From Papaver somniferum (Eukaryota; Streptophyta; Magnoliopsida; Ranunculales; Papaveraceae), in assembly GCF_003573695.1 (NCBI RefSeq), contig NC_039362.1, positions 112,199,120 to 112,263,119 of the forward strand: DNA of 64,000 nucleotides, given 5' to 3'. Position numbers and translations under genes: made by a program. Shown here piece after piece: positions 1 through 11,260 of this stretch (the first letter of the stretch is position 1; the number at the start of each line of letters is the position of its first letter). The notes beneath the pieces were generated by a model. It had not been told where the DNA came from. It saw nothing but the letters and a program-made list of their open reading frames with translations, and did not search any database.

Positions 1-8
1 TGAGAACT

Positions 9-791
9 ATGGAAGATAACACTCTTTATAATGGCTACAAGATCTGCAAGTATGCTCCAGCTGTCTCACACCTGATGTTCGCTGACGATCTTCTCTTGTT
101 TGGTACCCTGGAGAACAAAACTCTGAACACTCTTATGGATGTTCTAAACATTTATGCTGCCTGGTCAGGCCAATGTGTCAACATGCAGAAATCTGCTATT
201 TACTTCAGTAAAGGTGTTGGTGATAACAGAAGAAATGAAGTGGCCACTTCACTGTGGGTTAAACAGATGGAAACTGACGATAAATACTTGGGTCACTATA
301 TCCTCAAACCTGCTCACAACAACTCTTCTTACAGTTTCTTAACTGACAAATTTGATGGTAATATGGCGGGATGGAAAGGCATACATACTTCCCATGCTGG
401 AAGAACTATTTTAATCAAGACAGAACTTGGGCTCATATCTCCATTCTACATGACGACATCCATCATCCCTAAGAAGACTTTGAAGACCCTAACTAGAACA
501 ATGAGGAATTTTTGGTGGGGCCACAGCAGAAGAGAGAGAAGAATGCACTTCATTAACTGGAAACAAATGGAACTTGCCAAAGATCAAGGTGGACTTGGGA
601 TAAAATCTCTGCATAAGTTGAACCTTGCTATGATAGCAAAATTAATCTGGAAGTTCCTAACTGAAACTGATTGCTTATGGGTGCAACTTATGGAAGCCAA
701 GTACATCAAAGATAGCAGCTTCTGGGAAGCAACAAGCCTAACAGCTGCTCTTCCACCTAGAGTGCCATGCTTAGATGCAGATAAGATATGA
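9..791 (+). pseudogene. LINE-1 reverse transcriptase, partial
   Basis: About 260 codons of a LINE reverse transcriptase. The catalytic motif MFADDLLLFG is intact near residues 23-32, followed by the thumb-like stretch with RTILIKTELGLISPFY and NFWWG, typical of plant LINEs. The frame is open at the window edge, so the first ATG is not a true start. It ends in a stop at 789-791, after which the homologous reading moves to another frame (about 785-1054), so this copy is broken. Confidence 0.8.
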
Positions 792-1054
792 GGGAAGGAT
801 GTTGCTGGGAAGTGGGAAAAAGCGACAACATCAGAATTTGGACAGATCTGTGGATTCCAAATCTGGTAAATAAGAAACCAAACAAACCTATTAGTCTTCC
901 AAATGATATCAGAACGGTGAAAGATCTCAGTATTCATGAAGAACACGGATAGGATGAAGTCAAGCTGCAGCAGCTCTTCAACCAATCTAAGATTCAAAAA
1001 ATTATTGAGATCCACATATCTGGCAGCTTTGAAGATAGTAGATATGATAACCTG

Positions 1055-2122
1055 ATGTGGCTAAATCATCTTAAAGGTGTCTTTTCGGCGAAATCCTTTC
1101 AGAAAACCCTTGAGGTTCGAAAACCATCCACCTCATACTCCTCCAGCTTCTTTTGGAGTAAATTCTGGAAAATCGATTGTATTCCTCCCAAAATTCAGTT
1201 GTTCCTTTGGAGGCTTTTGAAGAATGGACTAGCCATGGGAGGAAACATTTGCAAGCACATCCAGGGAGTAAATGTTGAATGCAGGTTGTGCAATGGTGTT
1301 GTTGAGACTATTGATCACCTCTTCCTTCACTGCCAAGCTTCTCAGGTAACCTTATTTGCTTCTCCGATGAGTCTCAGAATCAACAATGCTCACAACACTG
1401 TGGAGGAATATATCAATCTGCGGATGGAAGCTAAAGATAAATATGCGTCTCTGAAGATGGGAGCTTGTGTTTTTTGGGCTATTTGGAAAGCCGGAAACTC
1501 GGTTGTGTTCGACAAAGGAAGCTTCATCATTCAAGCAGTGATTCAAGAGGCCATGTATTGGTACAACCTTGACACTAAGCCTTATGCTACTTCAACTTTA
1601 CCTACAGAATCTGATATTCTTGATTCTCATAACGATCAGTGGATTCCTCCTCACATCAACACTATAAAAATAAACTTTGATGGAGCGGCTGGTCCAAAGG
1701 GGTTCGCTTGTAGTGCAGTAGCCAGAGACAGTACTTCTTCCTTCCAAGGTTGTCAAACTAAGACCTTTCAATATAACTCTGCGGTGGAGGCTGAAACAAA
1801 TGGATCCCTTCTTGCTCTCGAATTGGCCAGAAACAGAGACTTCAAGGATATCATTTTGGAAGGTGACTCTTTAATCATTATCAATTCCCTCAGATATTCG
1901 AGTTTTCAGACTCACTGGAAAATCAGGAACACCCTCAGCAGATTGAAAGACTTAGTACTTCATTTCAACTTTGTGTCTTACCAGTATATTAAAAAGGAGG
2001 CCAATTCAGTGGCTCACCTTCTTGCAGCTCACGCTGTGTCTACCCATTCTTCAAATGAATGGTATTCTTCCCCTTCTTCTTGTATTACTCATCTCTTTGA
2101 GAGAATGAGTACTTCTGTCTAG
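1055..2122 (+). pseudogene. LINE-1 zf-RVT and RNase H domains
   Basis: A 355-codon frame. Residues about 30-100 form the zf-RVT module: an FFWSKFWK/PPKIQLFLWRLLKNGL block, then a CRLCNG...HLFLHC zinc-binding set. From about residue 200 an RNase H of the RVT_3 type follows: INFDGAA, then AVEAETNGSLLALELA, LEGDSLIIINSL and KKEANSVAHLLAAHA. These carry the expected D, E, D and late catalytic positions. The stop is at 2120-2122. It belongs to the same ORF2 as the upstream RT but is separated by a frame change and a stop. Confidence 0.8.
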
Positions 2123-2166
2123 TCTTTTTTTTTTTTTTTTCTTTTCTCCTTCAAAAAAAAAAAAAA

Positions 2167-3773
2167 CCTTGTATTCTTACAGCTGGTGGATCTCCAGTTA
2201 TTTGCTCCAGTGAAGGACTTGTTCCGATAACTAGTTCAATGTCTCCTTCTATAGATTTATATGTTCTGAACCTTTCTTGCAGCCTTCTTTCAATAAGTCA
2301 AATAACCAAAAGCTTGAAGTACAAGGTTACTTTCTATGAGACGCATTGTGTTTTTCAGGATCTTCTAATTGAAGCAATAATTGGCTTGGGAAAAGAGAGA
2401 GGGGGTCTGTACTTCTTGGAATTATAGGGGGCAAAACAAGATGAGAGTACAAGTGTGTCTAGTTTTGAAGAGCAAGTCTTGTTATGACAAAAAAGATTAG
2501 GATATCCATCTTTTGGGTATTTATAAAGGTTGCTCCCTAACTTATTCTCAGAACTTGAGGTATCCAAATTTAATTGTGAAACATGTGAGCTAGCTAAACA
2601 TCATTGTGCCACATACGCTCCAAGCATGAAAAGAAGTTTATTTCTTTTTGAAATTGTTCATAATAATGTCTAGGGTCCTTCACAAATCACTACTGCTTGT
2701 GTTATCTAGTAGTTTGTCACTTTCATTGATGATTGCTCTCAGGTCTCTTGGGTTTATTTACTGAAAGAAAAGAGTGATCTTTCATAAATTTTTCCTTACC
2801 CGTTTTAGCACAAAAATTCAAGTGTTAAGATCTGATTGAGGTGGTGAGTATCTAAAACACTTCTTACTTCTTGAAACATGGGATTGTCCACAAAACCTCT
2901 TGTACTGATACTCCTTAGCAATGGTGTTGTTGAGCGTCAAAATCGTCACTTATTAGAAGTTACCAGATGCTTGTTATTTTCTATGAATATACCAAAGAAG
3001 TATTGGGGTGCTACTATCCTTAGTTCAATACATTTGATAAACAAGATGCCTTCTCGGGTGCTAGAATTTCAAACACTTCTTGCAGTACTTTCTCTTGGTC
3101 TCTCATCTGAAGCTCCTGTACGGGTGTCGTCAAAAAAATTAGGGTTTGTTTGTTAAGTTCATGTCTGTAAACAATATAAGGTCGTAAACTAGATCCTAGA
3201 GCTCTTAAGTGTGTTTTCTTGGGATACTCTTCTACTCAAAAAGGGTATAAGTGTTGTCACCCTCCTATGGGAAAAATATATGTATCTATGGATGTCACCT
3301 TTTGTGAAGTTCAAGTATACTTCTCAGGATATTCGGTGGCTTCTCTTCAGGGTGAGAATAATATATATTGTGAAGATCAGCTTTGGTTTGATATTCCTGG
3401 TTTAGTACCTAAGGAAAGTGGTACTCTAGTATTTATGACTCCTCAACTTCAGATTACCCCTCAACTTGTTGTTCCCCGTCTTCAGGTATACAAACGAAAA
3501 GACAAAGCTCCTCAGGTAACGGAACTAGAATTTCTTACAATTCCGGCTAAAACAACCTTAAGAATCAATGAAGACGATCTTTCAGCTAATGAGTCCACAA
3601 ATGTTGAAGATGTTGATTCAGCTGATGAGTCTACAAATGTGGTGGAAGATAGATATCCTAGTCGTACTCGTAAGCCTCCAACTCGATATGTTTTTTCTAT
3701 TGATCATCCAATTTCTAAATTTGTATCTACGCATCGTCTATCACCCTCTTATGCTTCTTTTGAAAATAAATAA
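2167..3773 (+). pseudogene. COP1 protease end, GAG-pre-integrase and integrase
   Basis: After the LINE A-run the reading gives GGSPVICSSEGLVPIT, a protease C-terminal signature, then SLLSISQITKSL and the GAG-pre-integrase stretch. Near 2500-2600 come GYPSFGYL and CETCELAKHH, the integrase zinc finger. Near 2730 VTFIDDCSQVSWVYLLKEKS is the first catalytic region; at 2905-3060 NGVVERQNRHLLE holds the catalytic Glu region. A less conserved linker runs to 3773. At least five stops or frame changes are present. Confidence 0.75.
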
Positions 3774-4503
3774 TCATTTGTTACAATTCCTACAAAAGTT
3801 GAAGACGCTCTTGTTGATACAAAGTGGAAACAAGCTCTGGTAGAAGAAAAGAAAGCTCTAAGCGAGAATTTCACATGGGATGACGTCGAACTATCAGAAA
3901 GAAAGAAGACAGTTGATTGCAAGTGGGTATTTACTGTGAAGTACAAGTCTGATGGACCTATTGAAAGATACAAAGCAATATTAGTAGCCACGGGCTACAC
4001 TCACGTATGAAATTGGTTATCAAGAAACCTTTGCTCATTTTGCTAAGATGAACATTGTTTGTGTCTTGTTATCTTTGGCAGCAAACAAAGATTGGCCACT
4101 TCAATAGTTCGATGTAAAGAATGTTTTTCTTAATTGTGATTTGGAAGAGGAAGTATACATGGACATTCCTCCGGGATTTCAAACAGCCAGTAACGAAGGA
4201 AAAATATGCAAGTTGAAAAAAATCCTTATATGGTTTAAAGAAGTCTCCAAAGACATGGTTTGGCAGGTTTACCCAAAGTATGTTGAGGTATCAATTTTGG
4301 AAAAGTCATGCAGGTCATACCTTGTTCCCTATACGTTTATGGAATTGAAAAATCACCATGCTTATTGTATGTGGATGACATTGTAGTGACAGGTGATGAT
4401 GCAGAAGGAAATGGGGAAGGCAAAATCTTACTTGGCCAAAAAAATGAGATAAAGGACCTAGGAGAGTTGTGTTACTTTCTAGGAATTGAAGTGGCAAGAA
4501 CAA
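3774..4503 (+). pseudogene. COP1 reverse transcriptase, first part
   Basis: The reading begins KVEDALVDTKWKQALVEEKKAL and continues with CKWVFTVKYKSDGPIERYKA, DWPLQ-FDVKNVFLNCDLEEEVYMDIPPGF, YVDDIVVTGDD and LGELCYFLGIEVART, the hallmark order of a copia RT. The YVDD catalytic motif is intact, but stops and frame changes interrupt the domain. It breaks off exactly at the A1 target site (AACAA, 4499-4503) and continues at 7440. Confidence 0.8.
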
Positions 4504-5055
4504 TGTGACGCCCCAAATACTAAACCCGCTTAGCTAATAGGATTACAATCTATCTGAAATGACAAAACTAGATTACCTATTATAAGAACCATATTACATA
4601 AGTTAATCCCAAGACAACCCATACACTCTGATTGTGCCAATGAAGATCTCTCGAGTGATAATAGTATAATAATGTGTTTTTTTACAGAATAAAGAAAGAA
4701 ACATAAAATAAAAGATAGACAAAATCTCTAGATTAGACAAAGCTCTAAGCTATGAAACGAATATCTTCGAGCACTCTACTTCTTCTGATTACTGAAAAAT
4801 GAAGGGGGGACAAGTGAGCACATCATCCCAAAAGGGTGCTCAATGGAAACAAATAACTCTCAAGTAATCACTAACATGCTTCACAGTTCTAAAACAATAT
4901 AAATCGAGAGAAGCAATAAGAAACTAATAATTCAGTTATTTATACAACATGAAACAAGTGTCACTCTAACCTCGCCAAACTCATTGGAGAAGACGACGCG
5001 AGAGAAAACCTAATCAATAATAATAACATCGTCCACACAGAGTGCCCATACAAAC

Positions 5056-5171
5056 CATGATTCGGAATATTACCATCAAGATCGGAAAGTTGGACAAACA
5101 AGTATCATATGCACATGATTCGGAATATTACTATCAAGATCGGAAAGTTGGACAAACAAGTATAATATGCA
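5056..5171 (+). repeat. 58-bp tandem duplication in A1
   Basis: A unit starting CATGATTCGGAATATTAC is repeated directly with a 58-base period and only a few differences between copies (second copy from 5114). It sits in the left half of the solo LTR. Confidence 0.85.
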
Positions 5172-5217
5172 CACGAGTGATTTTCCAAAAATAAAATAGC
5201 ATATAATAATAATCAAG

Positions 5218-5353
5218 CGGATGACTTACCGCCCTATTAATACTATTGCCGACGGATGACTTACCGCCCTACTATCTTAATAAGCATGAATATTCAAACG
5301 GATGACTTACCGCCCTACTAATATTATTTCGACGGATGACTTACCGCCCTACT
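5218..5353 (+). repeat. Four-copy CGGATGACTTACCGCCCTA minisatellite in A1
   Basis: The core CGGATGACTTACCGCCCTA occurs at 5218, 5253, 5299 and 5333, with spacers of varying length. A2 has a diverged counterpart near 9165-9215, where TGGTRACTCRTCCCGCACCTAG occurs twice, so a small repeat array seems to be a family trait at this LTR position. Confidence 0.85.
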
Positions 5354-7439
5354 TAGCTAAGAGTTGTGGGGAAACACAGACACTCCTCGCGGGGAAATCA
5401 GACAACGCATATTACCCACACACAATTACATCCAAAGCAACCATCGTATATATGCAATCACAATATACACTCATTTAGATAGTAAAAACACATCATGCTC
5501 GCAATTAGAAAGTAAGCTCAGCGATTACAAGAAGGTTACAGAGTTCTCACCTGATTTGATGACAAGCCACGCCTACCTCGAGATCCGCGATCCACTGGTT
5601 CATCCTCTGAATCGGTCGTTGTTAATAAAGATTAACTGTTAATCACACAACACTCTACGAGTTTAGCCAATAGGCTCATACAAGGTTCATAATGTAATAG
5701 CATACAAGTCTCCAGTTATGGGCTAAGTCAAATAATTAATGGTTCTATAACCTTGTATTTAATATTCTAGGCATAAATTAATATCTACTTATCCAAATGG
5801 GATCAAATTGGATGTCATCGGAAACCGTCGAAAAACCCTACAACTTTGCAGAAGGAACCGAAAGCGAGGACCATAAGTGGTCCAAAAACTCAAAAAAAAA
5901 AATTATGGCCCTAAGCCTAGCCCAATGGGCCTAATCCGGCCGACCAGCTAACCACAATCCACTAACCCGGTTCAGACCTAAACCTATCTGACTTGGTCTG
6001 ACACACGAGTCAGACTCTGACTCACAACATCGGTCCAACTCGGCTAACTCACTGATCTGACTCATTCATTCTCACAAACACTTCACAGATGCTTTTAACT
6101 GTTTTTCTAACTTTTCAGATTTTGAGACCCTATATTTGAGAGATCATAACTTATTGAATATTTAACCGAATTGAAAAATATATATATGGTTTGAAAGATG
6201 AGACAAAGGTCTAGAATTTACGTCTCACAGGTTTATGTCAAATTCGTACCATAACCTACCTAAAAATGACCATTAAAATAGATACACGCAACTGAATTTC
6301 TGGTTTCATTCACAACTAGCCAACTTTGAAGATCCACAACTCTTTCACTTCTTAACCAAATTAATCCATTTAAGGCTTTATAGAAAGTTGAGACACTCAT
6401 GTACAAATATCACGTCAATCCAAAGACCAATTCACAATTTAAGTACATCAATTTCATGATCTAAAACATGCCAGGGACACAAAGACCACACATAAAATCA
6501 CAACTCCCATAAATTATAAACTTGATTGATTTAAGTTATTTTTTTGATATCTAAACAATACCCGATTCATATTTAACTTATTAAAGTTTGATAAGAAGAT
6601 TACCTTGATTATTTAAGCTTGTTTCATCATAATATCATCATACACATCATGAATCCATTAATTTCATCAAGAACTCCATCTCTTTTTTTTTGTTTTTTCA
6701 ACACACCACAATTCACTATCCTTATATATTCTACTGATGTTGTTTAAGTACTCCCTTCTCACTCTTATGGAAACTCAACCATCAAGAATTCAGTTATCAT
6801 CTCTCACTCTATTAATTTATCTCTTCTAATTATAAGAACACCATGATCATCATCATTTATTTTATTTTTATCTAAGTTTGGAACCAACTCCACTCTTTGT
6901 ATTTCTTTTTTATTTTGTTTTCAAACTTATCAACTCAGTATTATAACCCCTCAAAATCTCTCCAGCTCTCTGTTTCTTTGAACATGAAACACCACCACCT
7001 TCCCCTCTTAAACCCACGTGAAGAAGTAATAATTTGATCTTTAAATCTTTAATTAAAATATTCTTACACTCGAATTACATCTTACAAATTAATACTAATC
7101 AAGCTGTTTAACTAACCCTAAACCTAATTAATTAATTTTAACCATAGATAAATAAATCGTTAATTTGGTCAAATCCCGTGGTCAATAAGAATTGACTAAA
7201 GTCCAGCTTTGCATGCAAACTTCCAAGTGTTGTATTTTCTTCGTCCCATGTCCAATTGACGTATTCTATTAGTTCATTTCGCATAACTTTTCAAGATTTA
7301 TCTAATGGTACTAGTTTTGTATACAAATCATTGTTAGATTAATTTTCTATTAATTAATGTCTATATTAACTAACCGTGTCATTGACTTAATTGTCTTTTG
7401 ACCAGTCTAATGGCGTTGACGAGCTTGCGAATCCTTACA

Positions 7440-8234
7440 AACAAAAAGGGGTATATCTACATCTCCCAAAGGAAATATGTTCTGGATCTTCTAGCCGAGA
7501 CAGGGATGTCGGCCTGCAGGCTTATTGACACTCCACTAGAACCAAATCATAAGCTGGGAGAAGACACCGATGATATTCTGGTGAACAAAGAGAGGTATCA
7601 AAGGTTAGCAGGAAAACTAATTTACTTGTATCACATTCGTCCTGATATTGCATATTATGTGAGTTTTGTAAGCCAGTTTATGCATGCTCCATGAGAGACA
7701 CATATGGATGTAGTGTATTAAATACTTTACTACTTGAAGTCTACACCAGAAAAATGGTTTTTATTTTCCCAGAATAACCACATGGAGGTTGATTCATACA
7801 CATATGCAGTGGGCAGGCTCTGTAACTGATCGTAGGTCTACCTATGGATATTGTTCATTCGTGGGAGGAAACCTAATAACTTAGCGCAACAAGAAGCAAC
7901 CAGTTGTAGCTAGATTTAGTCAGAAGCATAGTTTAGGGCTATGGCTCGTGGATGGTTAAGAATACTGTTGAAATAGATCAGATTCAGTCTTAAAGGTCCT
8001 ATGAATTTGCATTGCGAAAATAAGGCTTCCATCAGCACTGCTCACAACCTAGTCCAACCCGATTGAACCAAACATATGGAAGTTGACAGACATTTCATCA
8101 CAGAGAAATTGAAAATGCGAGAGTCATTAGCACTCCCTTTGTAAGAATTGAAAATCAGATTGCAGACATTCTGACAAAATAAGTCCCAAGTCGATCATTC
8201 AACTCTTTCCTTGACAAGCTTGATATGCTAGAGT
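7440..8234 (+). pseudogene. COP1 RT end and RNase H, second part
   Basis: Continuation of the copia RT after A1: ISQRKYVLDLLAETGMSA, then RYQRLAGKLIYLYHIRPDIAY and SFVSQFMHAP, with a stop at about 7692. The RNase H that follows is recognisable in pieces across frames (DRRSTYGYCSFVGGN, CENKASISTAHN near 8015-8050, IADILTK near 8165, FLDKLDM near 8210). Copia coding ends about 8230, directly against the Tat LTR start. Confidence 0.75.
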
Positions 8235-8673
8235 TGATGGTGGTTTCTAACCTAGGGCGAAAGTTATAAAAGCTCGTACCTCTGGCCCGGCATCAGAATT
8301 ACTGAGTTTTAACATGATTTATTCTGCAAAGAATATTATTAATACATTAAAACCCAATGAGTTCTATGCTTGTCTTCTTGTATGTGTATAACTATATTTA
8401 TGAGCTTCACCCGGCTGAATTCAGAAAACATATAATTGTATTTATTGTACAACTCAGTATCTTCATATACGTAAAATAATCAGAATAATATTGGTACATG
8501 TTGCAATACTCTCGGGTGTTTTTATGATTTTACCACATTAAATCTGAAGCTCCTAGATGAGTTACTCACTAGTATAGAAGCTAATGAGTATTTATTTAAT
8601 GTTGTGTTCCTCGGCTGAACTGTTAATACTGACCTGACATCCATGTTCATTCTCAACTGAGTAACATGGATTC
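8235..8673 (+). mobile_element. TAT-C: left piece of a Tat-type LTR
   Basis: The sequence from TGATGGTGGTTTCTAAC matches the start of the LTR at 57315. The two stay alignable in order, including a shared block reading GTTCCTCGGCTGAAC here and GTTCCCAGGCTGAAC at 57559. It stops at 8673 where LTR A2 begins and resumes at 52626 after the GATTC duplication. It is therefore the outer host of the whole 8674-52620 nest. Confidence 0.75.
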
Positions 8674-10223
8674 TGTAGCGCCCCCAAAGCTAGCAGCTGA
8701 CTAATCCAAGAGATTAACTAAAAAAAAGAGGCACTAAGAATCTAAATCATATACTTAAGCATTCAATTAAGAAATCTGCTACAAAACTTAACCCAAAACT
8801 AGCCCCCTCTGAAATATATATATACAAGAACTCCTCTTAAATGATACATATATAATAGTCATTTGGTTTACAAATAGAATATACAATATAGTAAACATAG
8901 CAAAAGTTAACCAACTAACGAACTCAACTCCTCGAAGCTTTCGCTGCGCAACTCTGATCTGTCTCTGAAACTGAAAGTGGGAAAGGGTAAGCACATCATT
9001 CCTAAAAGGGGTGCCCAGTAGGAATAACATTTAACTTTCAAGTAATCATTGGAAATGATTTGAAAACAATTCATGTTTTCCCTAAACACTAAAACACAAC
9101 CAATTTCACATAAGTAAACAATCATGTATATGGAACTAACTCCTTCCAAACAATATATAATATGGTAACTCATCCCGCACCTAGATAGTTATATGGTGAC
9201 TCGTCCCGCACCTAGTTATTGCATAAAAGCTCGAAAGTAAGTAGGTATAAATGAAGGAGCAGTATCCTATATACCACAGATGGAAATTCTCATTTCCAAA
9301 CAATCAAATAGAAATTCTTATTTCCCAAACAATTCATAAAGACGAACAAAGCATTACGATTCCTTTCCAAGTAATGGAAAGATTAAAATAAATAAGAGAA
9401 CTTTAGTAATTCAAAGTTAAACAATGCATGGAAATCACAATCAGGCAATGCATGAATTTGTTAAACATAAACTTTGGTAAAAGAAAACAACAATAATCAC
9501 AAAAGAGTTAAATATAAATTGCCACCTCTTTTGATGATAGGCCACGCCTACCTCGAGATCCACGATCCACTGGTTCATCCTTTGAATCGATCGTTGTTAA
9601 TACAGACTAACTGTTAATCACACACGAACTCTAAGAATCTAGCCAAAATGGCTCACACAAGAATCATACAAGTCTATCTAATGTTTCTAAGCCCACTTAT
9701 GGTTCTATATCTTTTATTTATCTATCTTTAGAAAATCTAACGTTTACTAATTCAATTAGGTTGGTTCTATAGTCCATTAGATATGTCATATGAATATCTA
9801 CAACTTTGTAGAAGAAGCCAAAAGTTAATTCGGACTATAAGGGGTCCAAAATATAAAACTAAGTAAAATAATTTTAAGCCCAAGTCTACTAAACCAGCCC
9901 ATTAATCCAAGTCCTGGTCAAACTGAATCAATTAACGGTCACTAACGGTCAGAGGTCAACTAACAGTCAACGTAATTCAACAATCAAGGTCAAGTCAAGT
10001 CTAGGGTCAAGTCTGGTCAAAGTCCAAGGTCTAGTCAAGGGAATTATGGACTAAATCGGTCCACTGAGTCAACACGATTCAACTCAGTCAGATTAACTGA
10101 GTCAGCTAAACAAAACCGAATCAGACAGAGTAAGTTCAGTCAGACAGGTCAAGTATTCTTCTCACACAACTGCAACTCTATCTTTATAACTCTAATTCAA
10201 GTTCAACTTCAATCTATACATTA
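8674..10223 (+). mobile_element. A2 solo LTR, piece 1
   Basis: It begins TGTAGCGCCCCC directly after GATTC (8669-8673). A block at about 9540-9620 matches A1 at 5568-5640, which establishes the family. The piece ends at the 14-bp LINE-2 target duplication (10210-10223). A2 continues at 13262-14461, 19713-20082 and 52184-52620. The matching GATTC at 52621-52625 shows that these pieces belong to one insertion of about 3.5 kb. Confidence 0.8.
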
Positions 10224-10333
10224 GTTTTTTTTGCTAAGTAATAATTTTATTAATAACCAAAGAACTCAAAGTTACAATGAAAGCAGAATTACAACCGGGA
10301 AAAAAACAAAAATACACAAAAAAGGATTATAAA

Positions 10334-11260
10334 CTAAACTGTCCTAAAGTACTTCTGCTTTTCATTTTCAAGATTTACAAGGAAGGGAGGTTTGCTTGTG
10401 TATATGTGTCGATCTCCTCTCTGCATAGTTGCTCCTCTGTTAGCTAGATCATTTGCAGAGAAGTTCACTTCTCTGTAATTATGAAGAAACTCACATTTGG
10501 TAGCAATGTTGCAGATTTGCTTCCATCTAGCAATTGCAAACCAAGGAACTCTTAAATTTTCAAAATCAGCAATTACTACTTTTGAGTCTGTACTGAAAAG
10601 GAGGATTTTGAAACCATTATGAATAGCCCATTCTCCTGCACAAAGAATTGCCATAATTTCTGCAAAGAAATTAGTAGGAATCCCCAGACCTCCTTCTATA
10701 GCTACCACCACTTCTCCTTTATTATTTCTAGCCATAATCCCATAACCTGAATTCCCAGGGTTCCCCCTTGAAGACCCATCACAACACAAGAGAAGTTGAT
10801 TCTTCTGAGGAAATTTGAAGGAAATCTCTTTAACAACACAAGTCTTGACCCTTCTGCATTTCATACCAAACTGTTTTAGCATTTGCAGATCATATGCAGT
10901 ATTGCACATGAGCTGTTTCATTCTAATTTCTCTTTCAGCAGTAAGTTTCAAGATTCTTGATTTAATATTTTGTTCATTGAAGACTTCATCCTCATAAACA
11001 CTTCTATTTCTTTGAAACCACAGTTCTTTGAGAGTAATGAAAGCGGCATATCTCCATATTTCACCAACTGCAGGACTTTTATGTTTTGCAGAACTAAAGA
11101 CTTCATCAAAGGACTTAGGGTTCTTGAAGTTAAACATCCCTCCTAACCACTTCCAAATTAGCTCACTATAGTTGCATTTCCATAGAATGTGTTCTAGAGT
11201 TTCCTCATCTTTCTTACAAAAACAACATCTAGAAGCAAGTTGAAATTTCCTAGTTTTCAT
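10334..11260 (-). pseudogene. LINE-2 zf-RVT end and RNase H
   Basis: This frame continues the RT protein after a one-base shift at about 11258. It starts with the zinc-binding set CCFCKKDEETLEHILWKC. RNase H of the RVT_3 type follows from about residue 155: LLCCDGSSRGNPGNSGYGI (first Asp), FFAEIMAILCAGEWA (Glu), LFSTDSKVVI (Asp) and REVNFSANDLANRGA (final Asp). All four catalytic positions look preserved, unlike the RT active site. The stop is about 100 bases before the A-tail, a short 3' UTR. Confidence 0.85.

Larger units (their letters stand above)
1..2166 (+). mobile_element. LINE-1: 3' part of a non-LTR retrotransposon
   Basis: The window opens inside the reverse transcriptase of a LINE. 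Order on the plus strand: RT palm and thumb, a C-terminal RT region, a zinc-binding zf-RVT domain, a plant-type RNase H, a short T-rich 3' UTR, then an A-run at 2153-2166. Immediately after the A-run copia protease/integrase coding resumes, so this LINE inserted into COP1. Its 5' end and left target-site copy lie outside the window. Confidence 0.85.
4504..7439 (+). mobile_element. A1: 2.9-kb solo LTR inserted in COP1
   Basis: The insertion starts TGTGACGCCCC and ends GAATCCTTACA (TG...CA), and is flanked by AACAA at 4499-4503 and 7440-7444. It splits one copia RT reading frame and has no convincing coding, so it reads as a solo LTR left by LTR-LTR recombination. Two blocks recur in A2: a GCCACGCCTACCTCGAG block (5568-5640 and about 9540-9620) and the last 180 bases (also 52441-52620). 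The start motif and length resemble chromovirus (Tekay/Del-like) gypsy LTRs, but the superfamily is inferred. Confidence 0.85.
2167..8234 (+). mobile_element. COP1: decayed Ty1/copia body interrupted by solo LTR A1
   Basis: Remains of a copia pol run in the order protease end, GAG-pre-integrase, integrase, reverse transcriptase, RNase H H1. Coding stops at 4503 inside the RT motif FLGIEVART and resumes at 7440 with KKGYIYISQRKYVLDLL, the next piece of the same domain, so 4504-7439 is an insertion. No LTRs of its own are visible: the left is cut by LINE-1 and the right by the Tat LTR starting at 8235. It carries many stops and frameshifts, so it is among the oldest layers here. Confidence 0.8.
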